Shown: positions 11,016 to 21,950 of the stretch, in pieces
Numbering within the stretch: position 1 is the first letter of the stretch
How the letters are laid out: the number at the start of each line of letters is the position of its first letter
Assembly: GCA_944474755.1 (NCBI GenBank)
Contig: OX104122.1
Span: forward strand, 8,085,223-8,149,222
DNA length: 64,000 nucleotides
Direction: 5' to 3'
DNA from: Limnoperna fortunei
Taxonomy: Eukaryota > Mollusca > Bivalvia > Mytilida > Modiolidae
Program-made: the position numbers and the translations under genes
Notes under the pieces: generated by a model
Databases searched by the model: none
Seen by the model: only the letters and a program-made list of their open reading frames with translations
Told to the model about the DNA's origin: nothing

Positions 11016-11989
11016 TAAAAATAAAGAAATACATTGATATGCAACTAGTCCGAGGTAATTTATTCTTGTAATAGTTAATATACATATACATGTATATAAT
11101 GATCGCGTTCATCGCGAGAAGTTTGCGGACAATCAGCGTTTGTTAAAATGAGGTGGAATTATCGCGATGAACGCGGAGTCCACATTCAAGAAGGGGGATT
11201 GATGATGATTCCTCGTTGCGATTATCCGCGTAAAAACACGGACTTTGCGTTTTCCGCGTGGGCTGTGTAGATAAAGACATAAATCTCATACATAAAAGTT
11301 ATTGTAAACATCATACTATTCATAACTGTTATAAACAAGCTGTGTATATCTGGACAAATGTGTCTAAAGAATATAAATAAAATAACATTTATTATACACA
11401 GAAATACTTCACAAAGCTGAAAGCAACTGCTCAATGGGACACCCATCTACAGAAATTATCATGTGGTCATTGATAACTAGTTATCTTTATTCTTCAATTT
11501 CAGCTTACTAGTATATATTTTATATATTATCAAAGCCAATGATTAAAATAAAATATGTTATAAATGAACTTTTGAGTTTCAACTCCATTTTAAAGTGTTT
11601 GTTTATCAAACAGTTACGATTTTTCATTAAAGGCCGTTGTAGTCTACTTTTTTCTCATTTCTCGCTATTGGTAATTAGACGTATCCCGGAAATAAACAAA
11701 TGGTGCATAATCCATTTGCCAAACTAAAATGTTTCAAAAATGAGTTAAATACGCAGGATCTTTGCAATTTTTATTGGTTTTACATATTTACTCAAAAGTT
11801 GGAAGTCTGTGTGAATCAGAACTACCAGATATATAAGTATTTTCTGTGAATGAACCATCAGGGCAACTTGAACTTCGATAATAACAATGTCGGACTTTCG
11901 GACCGACGAAACACGATTTTTTACCGGTCCAAGCGTTAATATATCAGTTTTGTCCGTCGGACCAACGCATTTCGTGAAGACTGGTGTCA

Positions 11990-13020
11990 ACAAATATACA
12001 TGCAATATAAATGACATAAATCTATATAATTACTTGTACATGTACATGTAATTATTATATGTCTCTGATTTGTGTGAGCATGGCTTTCAATACATATACG
12101 ATACCAATAATTAAAAAATGTCCCACTGAGAAGCTTCCTTTACAGGTAACTGGTGTTAATTGGGAAAAGTACACGTGCAATTTGTAATAATTACCATGGG
12201 AAAATGTGTTGCTTGTTTCCGATACGACTTTCCAAGCTATATTTTACCCACCTGTTTTAGGATAAGCATTTTCCAAATTGCAGTCATAGGTTTAGGTTAA
12301 AATATCGAAAATAAAATAGCTTAAGATTATTTCATTTTTTATTTTGTTGAAGGAAATTATTGCAACCCAGAAAGGTGCAGTGATGTAGAGAGATGTATTA
12401 ACACGTAATATTTCAAGTCTATGAAGGAATGCTCCTCTCATCGTGAAGTTTTTCCCCCCACACCTATTGATTGGATTGTAAAATATGTGTTGCATTTGAT
12501 ACACAGGGCCACCCACCTGTCAATTAAGTCAATCACATCAGGCGTTCAAAAGAATGACAATTGACACTGAATACTCGCATTATGCAAGTCCGATTGTTGT
12601 TTAATTTCCAGAAAATAAAATTATTTGTGAAATGAACAAAAGTGTTAACCTAAAAATAAAACTGGAATGTCACAATAGCGACGACAAATATATGTTGCAA
12701 AACATTGTTTTATGGTTTCAAATGCATTGGAAATAAGTATTTTCTCAATGAAAGTTAGTGGTAAGCATATACTGCATGTGCGAGTCATACATGTTATACC
12801 CGCCTTTTCAAGGGAGGTAACACCACTTAATTCGCAATCGGCGAATTAACCTTATTATAGTAGATGTTACTTTATAGCCATAGGCAACAGTTGAGTTTGA
12901 AAACAACATGGATGTCACTGGTAGGCTTGTTTAATCAAGCTATAAAACAGCTGGGGATATACCTCCAATTAGCATCAGGTAAATAGAGTAATGCACATTG
13001 GTTGGATCTCCTGTAGTTGG
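11990..13020. other. Non-coding, nothing recognised
   Basis: AT-rich sequence without a supported gene. A short ORF on the minus strand at 12292-12516 shows no domain or motif. Confidence 0.4.
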
Positions 13021-13026
13021 CGATCA

Positions 13027-13084
13027 CAATACTGGTATACCAGTATTGTTAACAATACTGGAATAAAATTTTATTCCAGTATTG
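13027..13084. repeat. Two adjacent perfect palindromes built from CAATACTGG
   Basis: 13027-13048 is a perfect 22-bp palindrome and 13053-13084 a perfect 32-bp palindrome centred on AAAATTTT. CAATACTG/CAGTATTG continues in several direct and inverted copies to about 13150. Confidence 0.85.
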
Positions 13085-13408
13085 TATTCCAGTATTGTAC
13101 CAGTATTGTTTATTTTTGAAATTTTATTGAAGTATTGGATTTCGGTATTGTACCGGGCCAAAAATAAAATTTCATTTGTTTGCCGTTTCCGGCCGACTCT
13201 CCCTTTTACATCCGACTAGAATAAATTTTTTTCATGCGCTGGAAAAAGATTTTTTTTATTGTCATTTTCGGCATTTTGCATGGCCGTTGTGGTGTTTCTC
13301 GTTTTTTGTTTTTTTTTTGGTGATTCGTCGTTCCCGATTCAGTATCGGCAAAACGTTTGAAACCATACCGTTTTGCTCGCTCTCATTTCGGTGTTTCAAG
13401 TGACATTG

Positions 13409-13830
13409 TAGTCTCGATCACCCAGACGCATATATAATAGCGTCTGGGATCACCTTATTTTAATTTCGCTACCTATAGGTGGAGACAAACAATGATTCTA
13501 TTTTTAGAGCCCTATTTTTAAACCAGGAAAACCATGCAAACATATCTATACTTATAATATGACGTCACAGTAAGATTCACTCTTGATTATGCATAACAAT
13601 AATATTTGTTTAATTAATTGATAAAGTAATATTTTATAAAAATATTCAAATGTAAACTTTGGTACAATTTGTTGTACACTTCTTGATATGAACGGAAGTA
13701 ATTTTTTTGGACAATAAAAATATCATCCAATCAAAAATTACGCCCAGTTTTGGGCGTAATGATAACGATTTTAATATAGAGCTGAATCCAGACGCACAAA
13801 TGTAATTAAGCGTCTGGATGATCGAGACTA
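13409..13830. mobile_element. Hairpin-rich MITE, copy 1 (422 bp)
   Basis: Terminal inverted repeats TAGTCTCGATC and GATCGAGACTA are flanked by a perfect 9-bp duplication, GTGACATTG (13400-13408 and 13831-13839). Inside are three hairpins: CCCAGACGC/GCGTCTGGG at 13421-13448, a 10-bp perfect stem with loop GTTT at 13737-13760, and CCAGACGC/GCGTCTGG at 13788-13817. There is no coding capacity. Nine-bp duplications occur with Merlin and Mutator-like elements; which family mobilised it is unknown. A second copy lies at 49672-50083. Confidence 0.85.
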
Positions 13831-13940
13831 GTGACATTGACAAATCATTACATTATTGGCAAAACGTTTGAAACGAACGAATATTAACCTTTTCAACAAC
13901 GATGTTACAAAGGACATTGAATATTTAAATCCCACGAGGA

Positions 13941-14329
13941 GGATGGCGTCCCTCGTAACGGGAATGAAAAGAAAGTATGTAACTCTATGTTGTAATGTCG
14001 TCATGAATGGCAGAGACAATTGTGTCACTAATACTTTGTATCAATATTCCGATGACGAGACTTGGGGGGATGTCCTTGATGATCTGCTAACAGATAAAGG
14101 AATGGAATTGCCAGGAAAAGCTGACACTGTTGAGATAAAACTTTCACCAAAAGTTAATTCAACAGAGATATTCCATCCTCACATTAATGAATCTATTAGT
14201 GTGGCTCTAAGCTTCAATGACAATTTAAAGTGTGTAACATTCAAAATAACTCCATTCAATAATAATAATGGTACAGAATCTGAGACTGTCAAAAAGAAAG
14301 AAAAAGATGCATTTGTAACATTATTATGA
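13941..14329 (+). CDS. Unrecognised 130-residue ORF, possible terminal exon
   Basis: The frame is open from 13856, with the first ATG at 13941. It encodes a mixed acidic/basic protein with a TLCCNVVMNG segment, an acidic SDDETWGDVLDDLL helix-like stretch and a lysine-rich C-terminus (ETVKKKEKD). No signal peptide, membrane segment or known catalytic motif was recognised. An AATAAA signal lies downstream at 14462-14467, so this could be the last exon of a host gene whose upstream part was displaced by the MITE at 13409-13830, or an element ORF. The Merlin fragment lies 1.5 kb downstream, but no sequence link to it is visible. Function unknown. Confidence 0.4.
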
Positions 14330-14901
14330 TTTACATTTCATACATTTAGTTCTAGTCAGAATTTGAAAAGTTCACTTCTCTAGTCAGTTCAAATAGTTTT
14401 ATTGTGTTACACTGTTACAAAGTTATTGTTCTATTGTTCAAAGGTCACAAATTTGTGTTCTAATAAAAGAAAATTAAACTTCCTGTATATGGAACTATTC
14501 TTTCACATGGATCAACCAGTGCATTAATATCTGACAATGTTCTTAGAACCTGGAACATATTTGACAGGGAATAATTTTTAAATATTTGTAGGCTGCTGCC
14601 AGGTAGATATGGAAGTTTTAGATTTATATCCGTTATAAATCTAAAATGTAGAGAAAGCTTTTATTTTCTTTTTAAAAGGTTAAACTTCATCCCTCCTGAA
14701 GTAATTTGCTTATTTTTAGCCTTGAATCCATGATATTACATTTAGAGAAAAACTATCTTCTTTTTCAAAAAAAAAAAAATAAATTCCCTCCCTACCTACC
14801 CACCTATTTCAGCCCTGAGTTGGCAACATCAAACTAACAATATTTTAATCCTGGCCCCAGTATTGTTTTTAATATTTGACACATATTTTCTTCATTTTAA
14901 T

Positions 14902-15769
14902 CAGGGGCTGCTCTGGCTTCTAAAAAGCTGGCGCGAAAAAAATCGCCAACTGCAATTTTCCGTCGCCAGTTTTGTAAAAGTGTCGCCATCGTAGAAATCA
15001 CTAGATCACTATACGACATGGCGAAATTGTTTAATATTATGTGTGACATATTCTGTAACGTCGGACGAAATCCAAGTTTGCCGGACTCTTATTTAATTTT
15101 TCAAAAGTTTGGTCTCAAGCAGCCCGTACACTTATTGTATTTTAATCATGAAAAGATATGTGATTTCTTGTTGGCAGAAAACCAAAATTTTACAGTAATT
15201 TATTAGAAACATCTATTCCCGTGAATGAACATAAAACCGGAAATACTGAAAATAGAACTACGCATTTGTACGAGTTTTCTAATTACGAAATGAAGACGGA
15301 CATCCGGTCCGGAAATCACTCAACAACGACGTCAGTTTTTGTACCTGTATTTTATTAATTACATTATAAAAAAAAATTCATTACAAAAATATGTTTGTTT
15401 TGTTATTATTATAAATTAATTAACAGTGGGAGCATCAATTGTTTTATTACACGTCTACTCAAATGTGATGCAGGTAAAGCTGCTTTTCATCTGACAACTT
15501 TGTTGATTCATTTATTGCCGATTTCCGTTTAATAACTCCAAATAACACACGTGTCACTGGATACTACACAATACACGTGTATTTACGACCATAGAAGCCG
15601 AAAATCTTTAATGATGCAATCGCCGATTACCGATAAATTTAAAACGTGCATGCATCGTTTAACACTATAAAACCTTGGCACCAAAAAAATCGCCAGACAC
15701 AATATTTTGTCGACAAATGAAAACAAAAATCGCAATTGGCGACATTGGCGAAGCCCAGCGCGGCCCCTG
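14902..15769. mobile_element. hAT-like non-autonomous element (868 bp)
   Basis: The ends are CAGGGGCTGCTCTGGCTTC and, inverted, CAGGGGCCGCGCTGGGCTTC. TTAAT flanks both sides (14897-14901 and 15770-15774). Subterminal TCGCCA/TGGCGA motifs appear at both ends. It carries no transposase. The CAGGG start is typical of hAT, and a 5-bp duplication would suit the hAT5-type subset, which is inference. Confidence 0.7.
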
Positions 15770-15859
15770 TTAATGGTCTTGATATTTGGCTTCTTCTTAA
15801 AATGTGTCATTTGTCTTTTTTGTTTTATTTGACACATATTGTACATTTTATGGTTTTGA

Positions 15860-16252
15860 AATTGCAAAGAACAGTGGGTATTTGGTCTTGCAGACACATC
15901 AACAAAGCCTGCAATCACCTACGTAGAGACTGTAGACAAAAGAGACGAAAAGACCCTTCTTCCAATCATTGAAAGAGTAGTACGTCCTGGTACAGTTATT
16001 TATTCTGACCAATGGAAGGCATACCACAACATCAGCAGCCAACTACAACTTGAGCATGGAACAGTCAACCATTCTGTTAACTTTGTAGACCCCGAGACTG
16101 GTGTTCATACTCAAGCTATAGAGTCGTATTGGGCCAAAGCAAAACAGAAGTTCAAAGAAATGAAAGGGGTGTCATCAGACCTGCTTCCAAGTTATCTTGA
16201 TGAAAGAATGTGGAGAGATAGATGGGGATCTTCAGACAGTGTTTACAATTAG
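15860..16252 (+). pseudogene. Merlin/ISXO2-like DDE transposase, C-terminal fragment
   Basis: The frame reads EQWVFGLADT, then TLLPIIERVV, GTVIYSDQWKAY, VNHSVNFVDPETGVHTQAIE and SYWAKAKQKF before a TAG at 16250-16252. This is the ISXO2-like/IS1595 transposase core characteristic of the eukaryotic Merlin superfamily, which inserts with 8-9-bp duplications. The second catalytic Asp (YSDQW) and the final Glu (IESYW) are present. An in-frame stop at 15857 cuts off the N-terminal zinc ribbon and first Asp, which are not seen upstream. Intron loss or truncation by the neighbouring hAT-like element are both possible. No terminal repeats were identified. Confidence 0.75.
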
Positions 16253-17245
16253 GCATATCATAATATTATTCTTTTAGATTTCTGTGGTATTTTGTGGTAA
16301 AAAGTCGCAACCCACCCCCCCCCCCCCCCAAACACACACACAAAACCCCCTGTATATGCTTCGTTTTTAATAAGGCTGCGCTTTGGCCATATCTATAGAA
16401 TGCGGACTATCGTCGTACTTTATGAATTGTCAGTAGCGCGATTATCTCTTGCCTAAAAAGCTATAAAATTTGAACTTACGCAGGGAAGCATCTTTCTCAT
16501 CCGTCCAAGACCTCGTGTAAAATTTAATAGCAAGCCGTGTTCGGAAAATCCTGTCAAAAATTCGGAAATTTCAGGCACACTATGTTATTGTCAAAATTTG
16601 AAAATTAATCTGTTAAGAATATACTAGATTTTAAATAATTCAATATGATTGCATGGTAAATTCAATGAAAATATTTTAGTATTAATTTTTCGATCTTTTT
16701 TCATAACATAACATAACATATCTTTTATTTCCAAATCAGGAGCCCACTAGGAGCAATGAGAGTTGTACAAAAAAATAGGTAAAGAATAATTGATAGATAC
16801 ACATAATTATACATAAGACAACATGATGAGACAATTCACTGGATTATTAATGTTCATATTAATATCATATTGAAAATCTAAACATCATTGTAAATTTTTA
16901 GTTCACAATATCTTTATCTAATATAAATCTTGCAGTGGCATGGCCAGATTAATTAAATATTTAATTTTAAATATAAAAGCAAGTATTTTAGCAAGGCCAA
17001 GAGCTTGACGTCTCTGACACAGGTGGCGTTTCATTCTAAGAAACAAAAGCAACAATGAAGTACCCTTATTACTATATTTGTATAGTGTGTGTGGTTTTAA
17101 GCCAAAAACTCCGACATCCAATTATCTGGCGCATCTGTCAAAAATAGTGTAAAATATACACGTTTACTATTAAATGGAAATTTTCTATTCTGAATAAGGT
17201 TTCTTCTTTTTTCGCAACCAATTCTGCATTACGTTTTGTTGTTGG
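16253..17245. other. Non-coding, with poly-C and a retroelement-tail-like repeat
   Basis: A C-run at 16313-16329 is followed by an AC-rich segment. From 16706, (CATAA)n leads into TTTTATTTCCAAATCAGGAG, a style typical of LINE 3' ends in reverse. No gene was recognised. Confidence 0.4.
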
Positions 17246-17446
17246 CAGGGTCGTAACTAGGGTCAAAAAATAGAGGAGGGTCCAGGGAGGCTGCCCCCCC
17301 CCCCCCGGCGGGAAGAAAATTAAGCAAAAATCAGATTCTTTGTGTAATTTATTGGATTTTTAAAAGTAATACACACTTTATTTCTTTGTTGTTGTAAACC
17401 TAGAGGAGGCAGTTGCCTCCGTTGCCTCAATGGTAGTTACGGCCTG
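17246..17446. mobile_element. Small hAT-like MITE (201 bp)
   Basis: Ends CAGGGTCGTAACTA and, inverted, CAGGCCGTAACTA are flanked by GTTGG on both sides (17241-17245 and 17447-17451). It contains a C-run and no ORF. The 5-bp duplication matches that of the element at 14902-15769. Confidence 0.65.
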
Positions 17447-17774
17447 GTTGGTTAAAACTGGCACAGAATACTATATAAAGTTTATTATATGAATCGAATT
17501 TTGCGTGTTTTTGATTGGTCTAAAAACAACAAAAACCAAAATACCCACGGGACACATGCATTTTTTATTACCTTCTTTATATGGTGCTACGTTGTAATTT
17601 AAATTTTCGGTGACAGGTGCGGATTCGTGGGGGTGGGGCGCACCCGGCCCGCACCCGGCCCGCACCCCTGACTGGAAATCCTGTATCCGCGACTTCGCTA
17701 TTGACCTGGTTTTGACCAGTTCAAGCCTGTTTTTCATGGCTGTTCAAACATAACTATAAATTGCAACTTTAATA

Positions 17775-19333
17775 GTGGTCATTGCAGTTTGCCGATGACA
17801 GTGCAATGTGGCACAGAGGACATAACCTTAAAATACTTAGAAATAAAATGCAACGAACTTTGGACAATATAAGTAAATGGGCCATTAAATGGGGCTTCAA
17901 GATTTCCAAAACTAAAACAATAGGTGTTATTTTTGGAAATAGGAAAGTAACATCAACCAACCTCACATTAGGCAACCAACCCATAAAATTTGAAAATCAT
18001 GTTAAATTTCTAGGATTGATATTTGACCGTAAATTAACATGGTCCATACTAGACTACGGATGCCAGGTTTTTAACTCCGCCTCTAATAGTCTTAAACTTA
18101 AACTAGATAAAATACAGTATAAGGGTCTCCGAATAGCTTTAACGTCCACGCCAGTGGAAAATCTATTAGTTGAAGCAGGAGAAATACAGCTGCAACTTAG
18201 GCGCGATGAATTTTCGTCAAAATATTACGCTAGGTGCTCGCAAAATCCCAAAAATCCAGCAAAAGAAACCCTCGAGGATTGTGTCGAATATAGAGCAAAA
18301 TCACAAAATTGGAAAAATGACACAATCCCTTTTGGCTACAGAGTAAGGAAAGAATTATAAAACTAAATAAATAAGATAAAATTCAAATAGTAAAACACAG
18401 TCCTCCGACTTTTCCACCATGGATTATAAAAACGGCAAATACATCGTGTGAATTAAAAAATTAAAGAGATAAAAGAGATGACCTAATATAATAAAAACAA
18501 TAACCCTCGAACATATAGATAGCAAATATAAAAACTTTGAAAAAATTTATACCGATGGTTCAAAGGACCCACTCACCGGTAAAACCGCTTGCGCGTTTAC
18601 CGTACCAAAAGCAAAATATGTATTCCATGAACGCTGCACCGATAATATCTCGGTATACACCACCGAAATGATAGCAATTTTTAAAGCATTAAAATGGATA
18701 GTGGACTCAGACTATCCATATCAAAAGGTAGTTATTCTTACAGATTCACTGAGTGCCATCCAATCAATTGATAATAACCAATCGAGTAGACCGGATATTT
18801 TAGAGGCTATTCAAATGCTAGCATTTAAAATAAGAAATAAGCAAATCGAATTAATAATAGAGTGGATACCAGCCCACGTAGGTATCCTAGGTAATGAACT
18901 ATCGGATAAACTTGCAAAAGCAGCTTTAAAACAAGAAAACATAAATATAAACATAGCCTATAGTACATCTGAATTCTACGCGATCGTCAAAAATATTTTA
19001 AAAAAGAAATGGCAAGATATTTGGGACACACAATTCAAAGCCATTTTTCTACATAGGAAATCGAAACCATGCAAAAACTTTAACCAGGCTCAGACTTGAC
19101 ACAACCCTTCTACCGGGTCAAATGGGGCAACACATCAAAAATATAAGCATGTCATTCTGCACTGTGTAGCCCATAACAACGCCAGAATAAAACTTAACAC
19201 AGCGCTCACAAAATTTAACATCAATACCGTCGATATCAAGATCTTGTTGGACCCTCCTAAACAATTTAAAAACCAAGTATATAAAGAACTGGTCGATTTT
19301 ATTACGGAAATTGACTATCACAAATGTATATAA
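17775..19333 (+). pseudogene. I-type LINE ORF2 remnant (RT palm, RNase H, C-terminal region)
   Basis: The fragment starts at the RT catalytic motif (FADDSAMW, 17788), so it is 5'-truncated. The frame to 18360 covers the palm and thumb. It lacks roughly 40 residues between RKLTW and SILDYGCQ compared with related elements, an internal deletion. After a broken linker, the frame from about 18500 to 19099 is an RNase H domain with all four acidic positions: YTDGS, TTEMIAI, LTDSLSAI and GNELSDKLAK. A shifted frame then gives the end of the ORF, with KHVILHC as the remains of the C-terminal zinc motif, to a TAA at 19331-19333. RNase H next to RT points to the I/R1-Loa side of non-LTR elements. Confidence 0.85.
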
Positions 19334-19427
19334 CTATCTCTCTCGTTTCTTGTATACTAGGTGTCTTCTGCGACGGTCGCGCCCTACAACCATCTTATAA
19401 ATAAAAGTAAAATCCTCTGTACAGTAA

Positions 19428-20149
19428 GCCAAGAGCTTCGTCTCGGGCACCCTAAGAGGAACACGCATAACAACGGCAATAATAATCATGAAAAAGTTAA
19501 AATTGCACCTCAGCACGATATGCCAAGAGCATCGTCTCGGGGAGGTGCCTACTTCCGATTAAAAAATAGTCAAATCCTCGGTAGAGTAAGCCAAGAGCTT
19601 CGTCTCGGGCTGTTACTGAGGGACATAGGAAATTCGTAAAAACCCAATCCCTAAAACATATAACAACCCTACTCCTCAGTAAGGCTAGCCAAGAGCCTCG
19701 TCTCGGGCACCCTATGAGGAACACGCGTAACAACGGAAATAATAATCATGAAAAAGTCAAAATTGCACATAAGCAGATATGCCAAGAGCATCGTCTCGGG
19801 CAGGTGCCTATACTTCCGATTACAAATTAAAGTCAAATCCTCGGTAGAGTAAGCCAAGAGCTTCGCCTCGGGCTGTTACTGAGGGACATAGGAAATTCAT
19901 AAAAACCCAATCCCTAAAACATGTAACAACCCTACTCTTCAGTAAGGTAAGCCAAGAGCTCGTCTCGGGCACCCTATGAGGAACATGCGCAATAACGGCA
20001 AAAAATAAATATTTAAAAAAAAATTATTAAACCGAAGGAGGGTATGCCAAGAACATCGTCTCGGGCGGTTCCCTACTTCGGAATGCAAATAAAAGTCATC
20101 GGTAGAGTAAGCCAAGAGCCTCGTCTCGGGCACCTACTGATGATTACGC

Positions 20150-20186
<37 letters not shown>

Positions 20187-20218
20187 AAAGTAGGGCATGC
20201 CAAGAGCTACGTCTCGGA
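19428..20218 (+). repeat. Tandemly repeated tail of the LINE: ten CCAAGAGC..CGTCTCGG motifs
   Basis: A ~20-bp motif, GCCAAGAGCNTCGTCTCGGG, occurs ten times at 19428, 19522, 19590, 19688, 19781, 19853, 19951, 20046, 20111 and 20199. Three motif types (followed by CACCCTATGAGG, AGGTGCCTACTT or CTGTTACTGAGG) cycle with a ~262-bp higher-order period. The array starts about 95 bp after the LINE stop. An (AAT)n run sits at 20149-20185. Confidence 0.85.
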
Positions 20219-20578
20219 CAGGTCCCTACTTCTGAGCAATAATCCCTGTAAATAATGTTTATAGCAAATTGTATATATTTAAACAAAAAAACAAAAAAAA
20301 AAAACAAAACAAAACCCCCCCCCCAAAACAACAAAAAAATTAAAAATTAAATAGAATAGAATACTAAAAAAAGAATAGAAAAAAAACATGTATATCATTC
20401 TTACATGTATCTTATAATTTACAAAAATATTGTAATATTGTACATAGTGAAAAACTAACAACAAATGTAATACAATTCCACATTGAAATGTATATAACTG
20501 AGTTACTTTTTCATCTTCAAATTCAAACTAATCATGTTAGGCCATAGTAATGTATATATACATGTAAATATAATTTTT
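20219..20578. other. Low-complexity A-rich and C-rich sequence
   Basis: A-rich runs with a poly-C stretch at about 20313-20325. No gene was recognised. Confidence 0.5.
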
Positions 20579-20589
20579 TTTTTCGTCTG

Positions 20590-20938
20590 TCAGATGAGAC
20601 GTAAAACTGGTGTCTCGTGTACAGTATTCCATCAACTGGCACGTTAAAGACCCCATTGGCAGTATTCGATAAGAGTAGGCGCACGCGCCGCTGTCATGGC
20701 ACGCCCCGTACTTGCTGATAGCGTCTTGGTTCTCTAGCTGGATGCAGCTTGACTTTTTGGTTGCAGCATTTCTGACTACTTTTATCATTTCAGTTATAGT
20801 AATTATGGCCTATAAAACCTCAAAAATACAAATAAATAGGCAAACAAATTTTTTTTAAAATAAAAGCCATTAGGCAATAAGTCCGTGCGAGACCGTTTTA
20901 CGGTAGTCAAGGACGTTAAAAACCCCATAAGTAAGTAA
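20590..20938 (+). repeat. Dispersed-repeat-like segment ending in (AAGT)n
   Basis: GATGAGACGTAAAACTG, then CACGTTAAAGACCCC, are wording-like blocks frequent in mollusc dispersed repeats. The end at 20879-20923 (GTCCGTGCGAGACCGTTTTA and following) is repeated inverted at 61381-61425 with one mismatch in 45 nt. Both copies run into CCATAAGTAAGTA. Together this looks like a SINE 3' region; classification is inference. Confidence 0.45.
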
Positions 20939-21950
20939 GTGGTCATTGAATCATCTGTAGTTATAAAATATACTGTTAAACATGTAAGAATAAAATTAAT
21001 TATTTATTTATACTCTTTTCAATATTTGAAATGTGACGAAACTGGAATGTCAGGATTGTCAGCAAATCAATATCAAAATGCAGTATTAACAGGAAACATA
21101 AAGGGTAACCAGCATGACCAGCGTTACAACAATTACAAACATCCTTTGTTTCTGATGAAGGAACATGGTGATATAATTCATGTAATAAAACAATTACTGA
21201 CTTTAATGTACAGTCTCTATCAGGATTTCTCATTCCTTAAAAATGTATAGCCGCTCGGTGAATATTACATTTTTTTCTGGCTGCAACCTATATCAAAGTC
21301 ATTAATTGTATAATAGTACTATTAGTATAGACTGTCCCTGGTTTAGATCACTTTTAGCATTTTTTTCAGCTAAATAATAATAATAATAATTTTATTTACA
21401 CAAGCACATTTATAATAATGGCACAGGCCCAATAAACATTATATAATAACAACAGTTGTGAAAAAATCTAATTATATTATTCATAATGACAACAGTTACG
21501 AAAATCTTAAGTTAAATTGCATGTTTTAGTACATCTACATATAATATGTACATATGTATATCACGCCTCCAGTTTTCATTTGGGGTGGAGATAGGACTAT
21601 TAGGTGATAACTTACTACCATTCGTCTGGAAAACTGGCATTTCCAGATTTGTAAGGCATTTCTACAGTTATGTTTCGTATCCATTTGTGTACGTAACTGT
21701 GACGCGAATGGCGTCATAAAAAGCTGTCTCGTCTGGCGAGACTAATTGGTTCTTATATAGTTTCTGGAATGTAAAAGACAGGTTGATCTTCCACGAGTGA
21801 TAGAAGTTTAATGCCTTTTCTCGAGACGAGCGAAATTTGCGAAAAGACATGCAAAAATGTACTTGACTTGCATTAGACATACCTTTAAGGCGTATAAAAT
21901 AACAGACTGATATGTTCTGCCTTACAACGCAATGAAATGCATGCAGCATA
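20939..21950. other. Non-coding stretch with a retroelement-tail-like segment at 21371-21480
   Basis: (AAT)n followed by TTTTATTTACACAAGCACAT and GGCACAGGCCCAATAAACA resembles a reversed retroelement 3' end. Several short ORFs here (20939-21250, 21535-21949) show no protein features. Confidence 0.35.

Larger units (their letters stand above)
7346..11267. mobile_element. Inner Tc1/mariner-type transposon, 3.9 kb, with TA target sites
   Basis: Inverted terminal sequences CACAACAGCTCAGACGG (7346) and, in reverse, CACAGCCCACGCGG (11267) continue together through GGAAAACGCAAA and TCCG. TA dinucleotides lie directly outside both ends (7344-7345 and 11268-11269), as expected for Tc1/mariner insertion. 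Subterminal blocks on both sides are rich in ATCGCGA and GAACGCG. The element contains the transposase ORF on + and a BEN-domain ORF on -, with about 1.1-1.3 kb of non-coding DNA between each gene end and its terminus. It lies within the outer element. Confidence 0.6.
7200..11981. mobile_element. Outer DNA transposon (MITE-like), interrupted by the inner Tc1-like element
   Basis: The two ends are inverted: CAGTCTTCACGAAAT at 7200-7214 and ATTTCGTGAAGACTG ending near 11983. Degenerate GGACC/GGTCC-rich arms follow for about 100 bp on each side. TGGTGTCA flanks both borders (7192-7199 and 11982-11989), giving a 6-8-bp target duplication depending on where the terminal repeat is taken to end. Removing the inner element leaves roughly 0.86 kb with no coding capacity. 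Duplication size and CAG start would suit a hAT-like element, which is inference. Confidence 0.5.

Noticed and set aside
11880..11960. Second hammerhead ribozyme (GACGAAACACG)
   Set aside because: The CTGATGA core is absent, and the segment belongs to the outer transposon's arm.
15860..16252. Bacterial IS1595 contamination
   Set aside because: The flanks are eukaryotic repeats, and the Merlin superfamily of animals carries the same domain.
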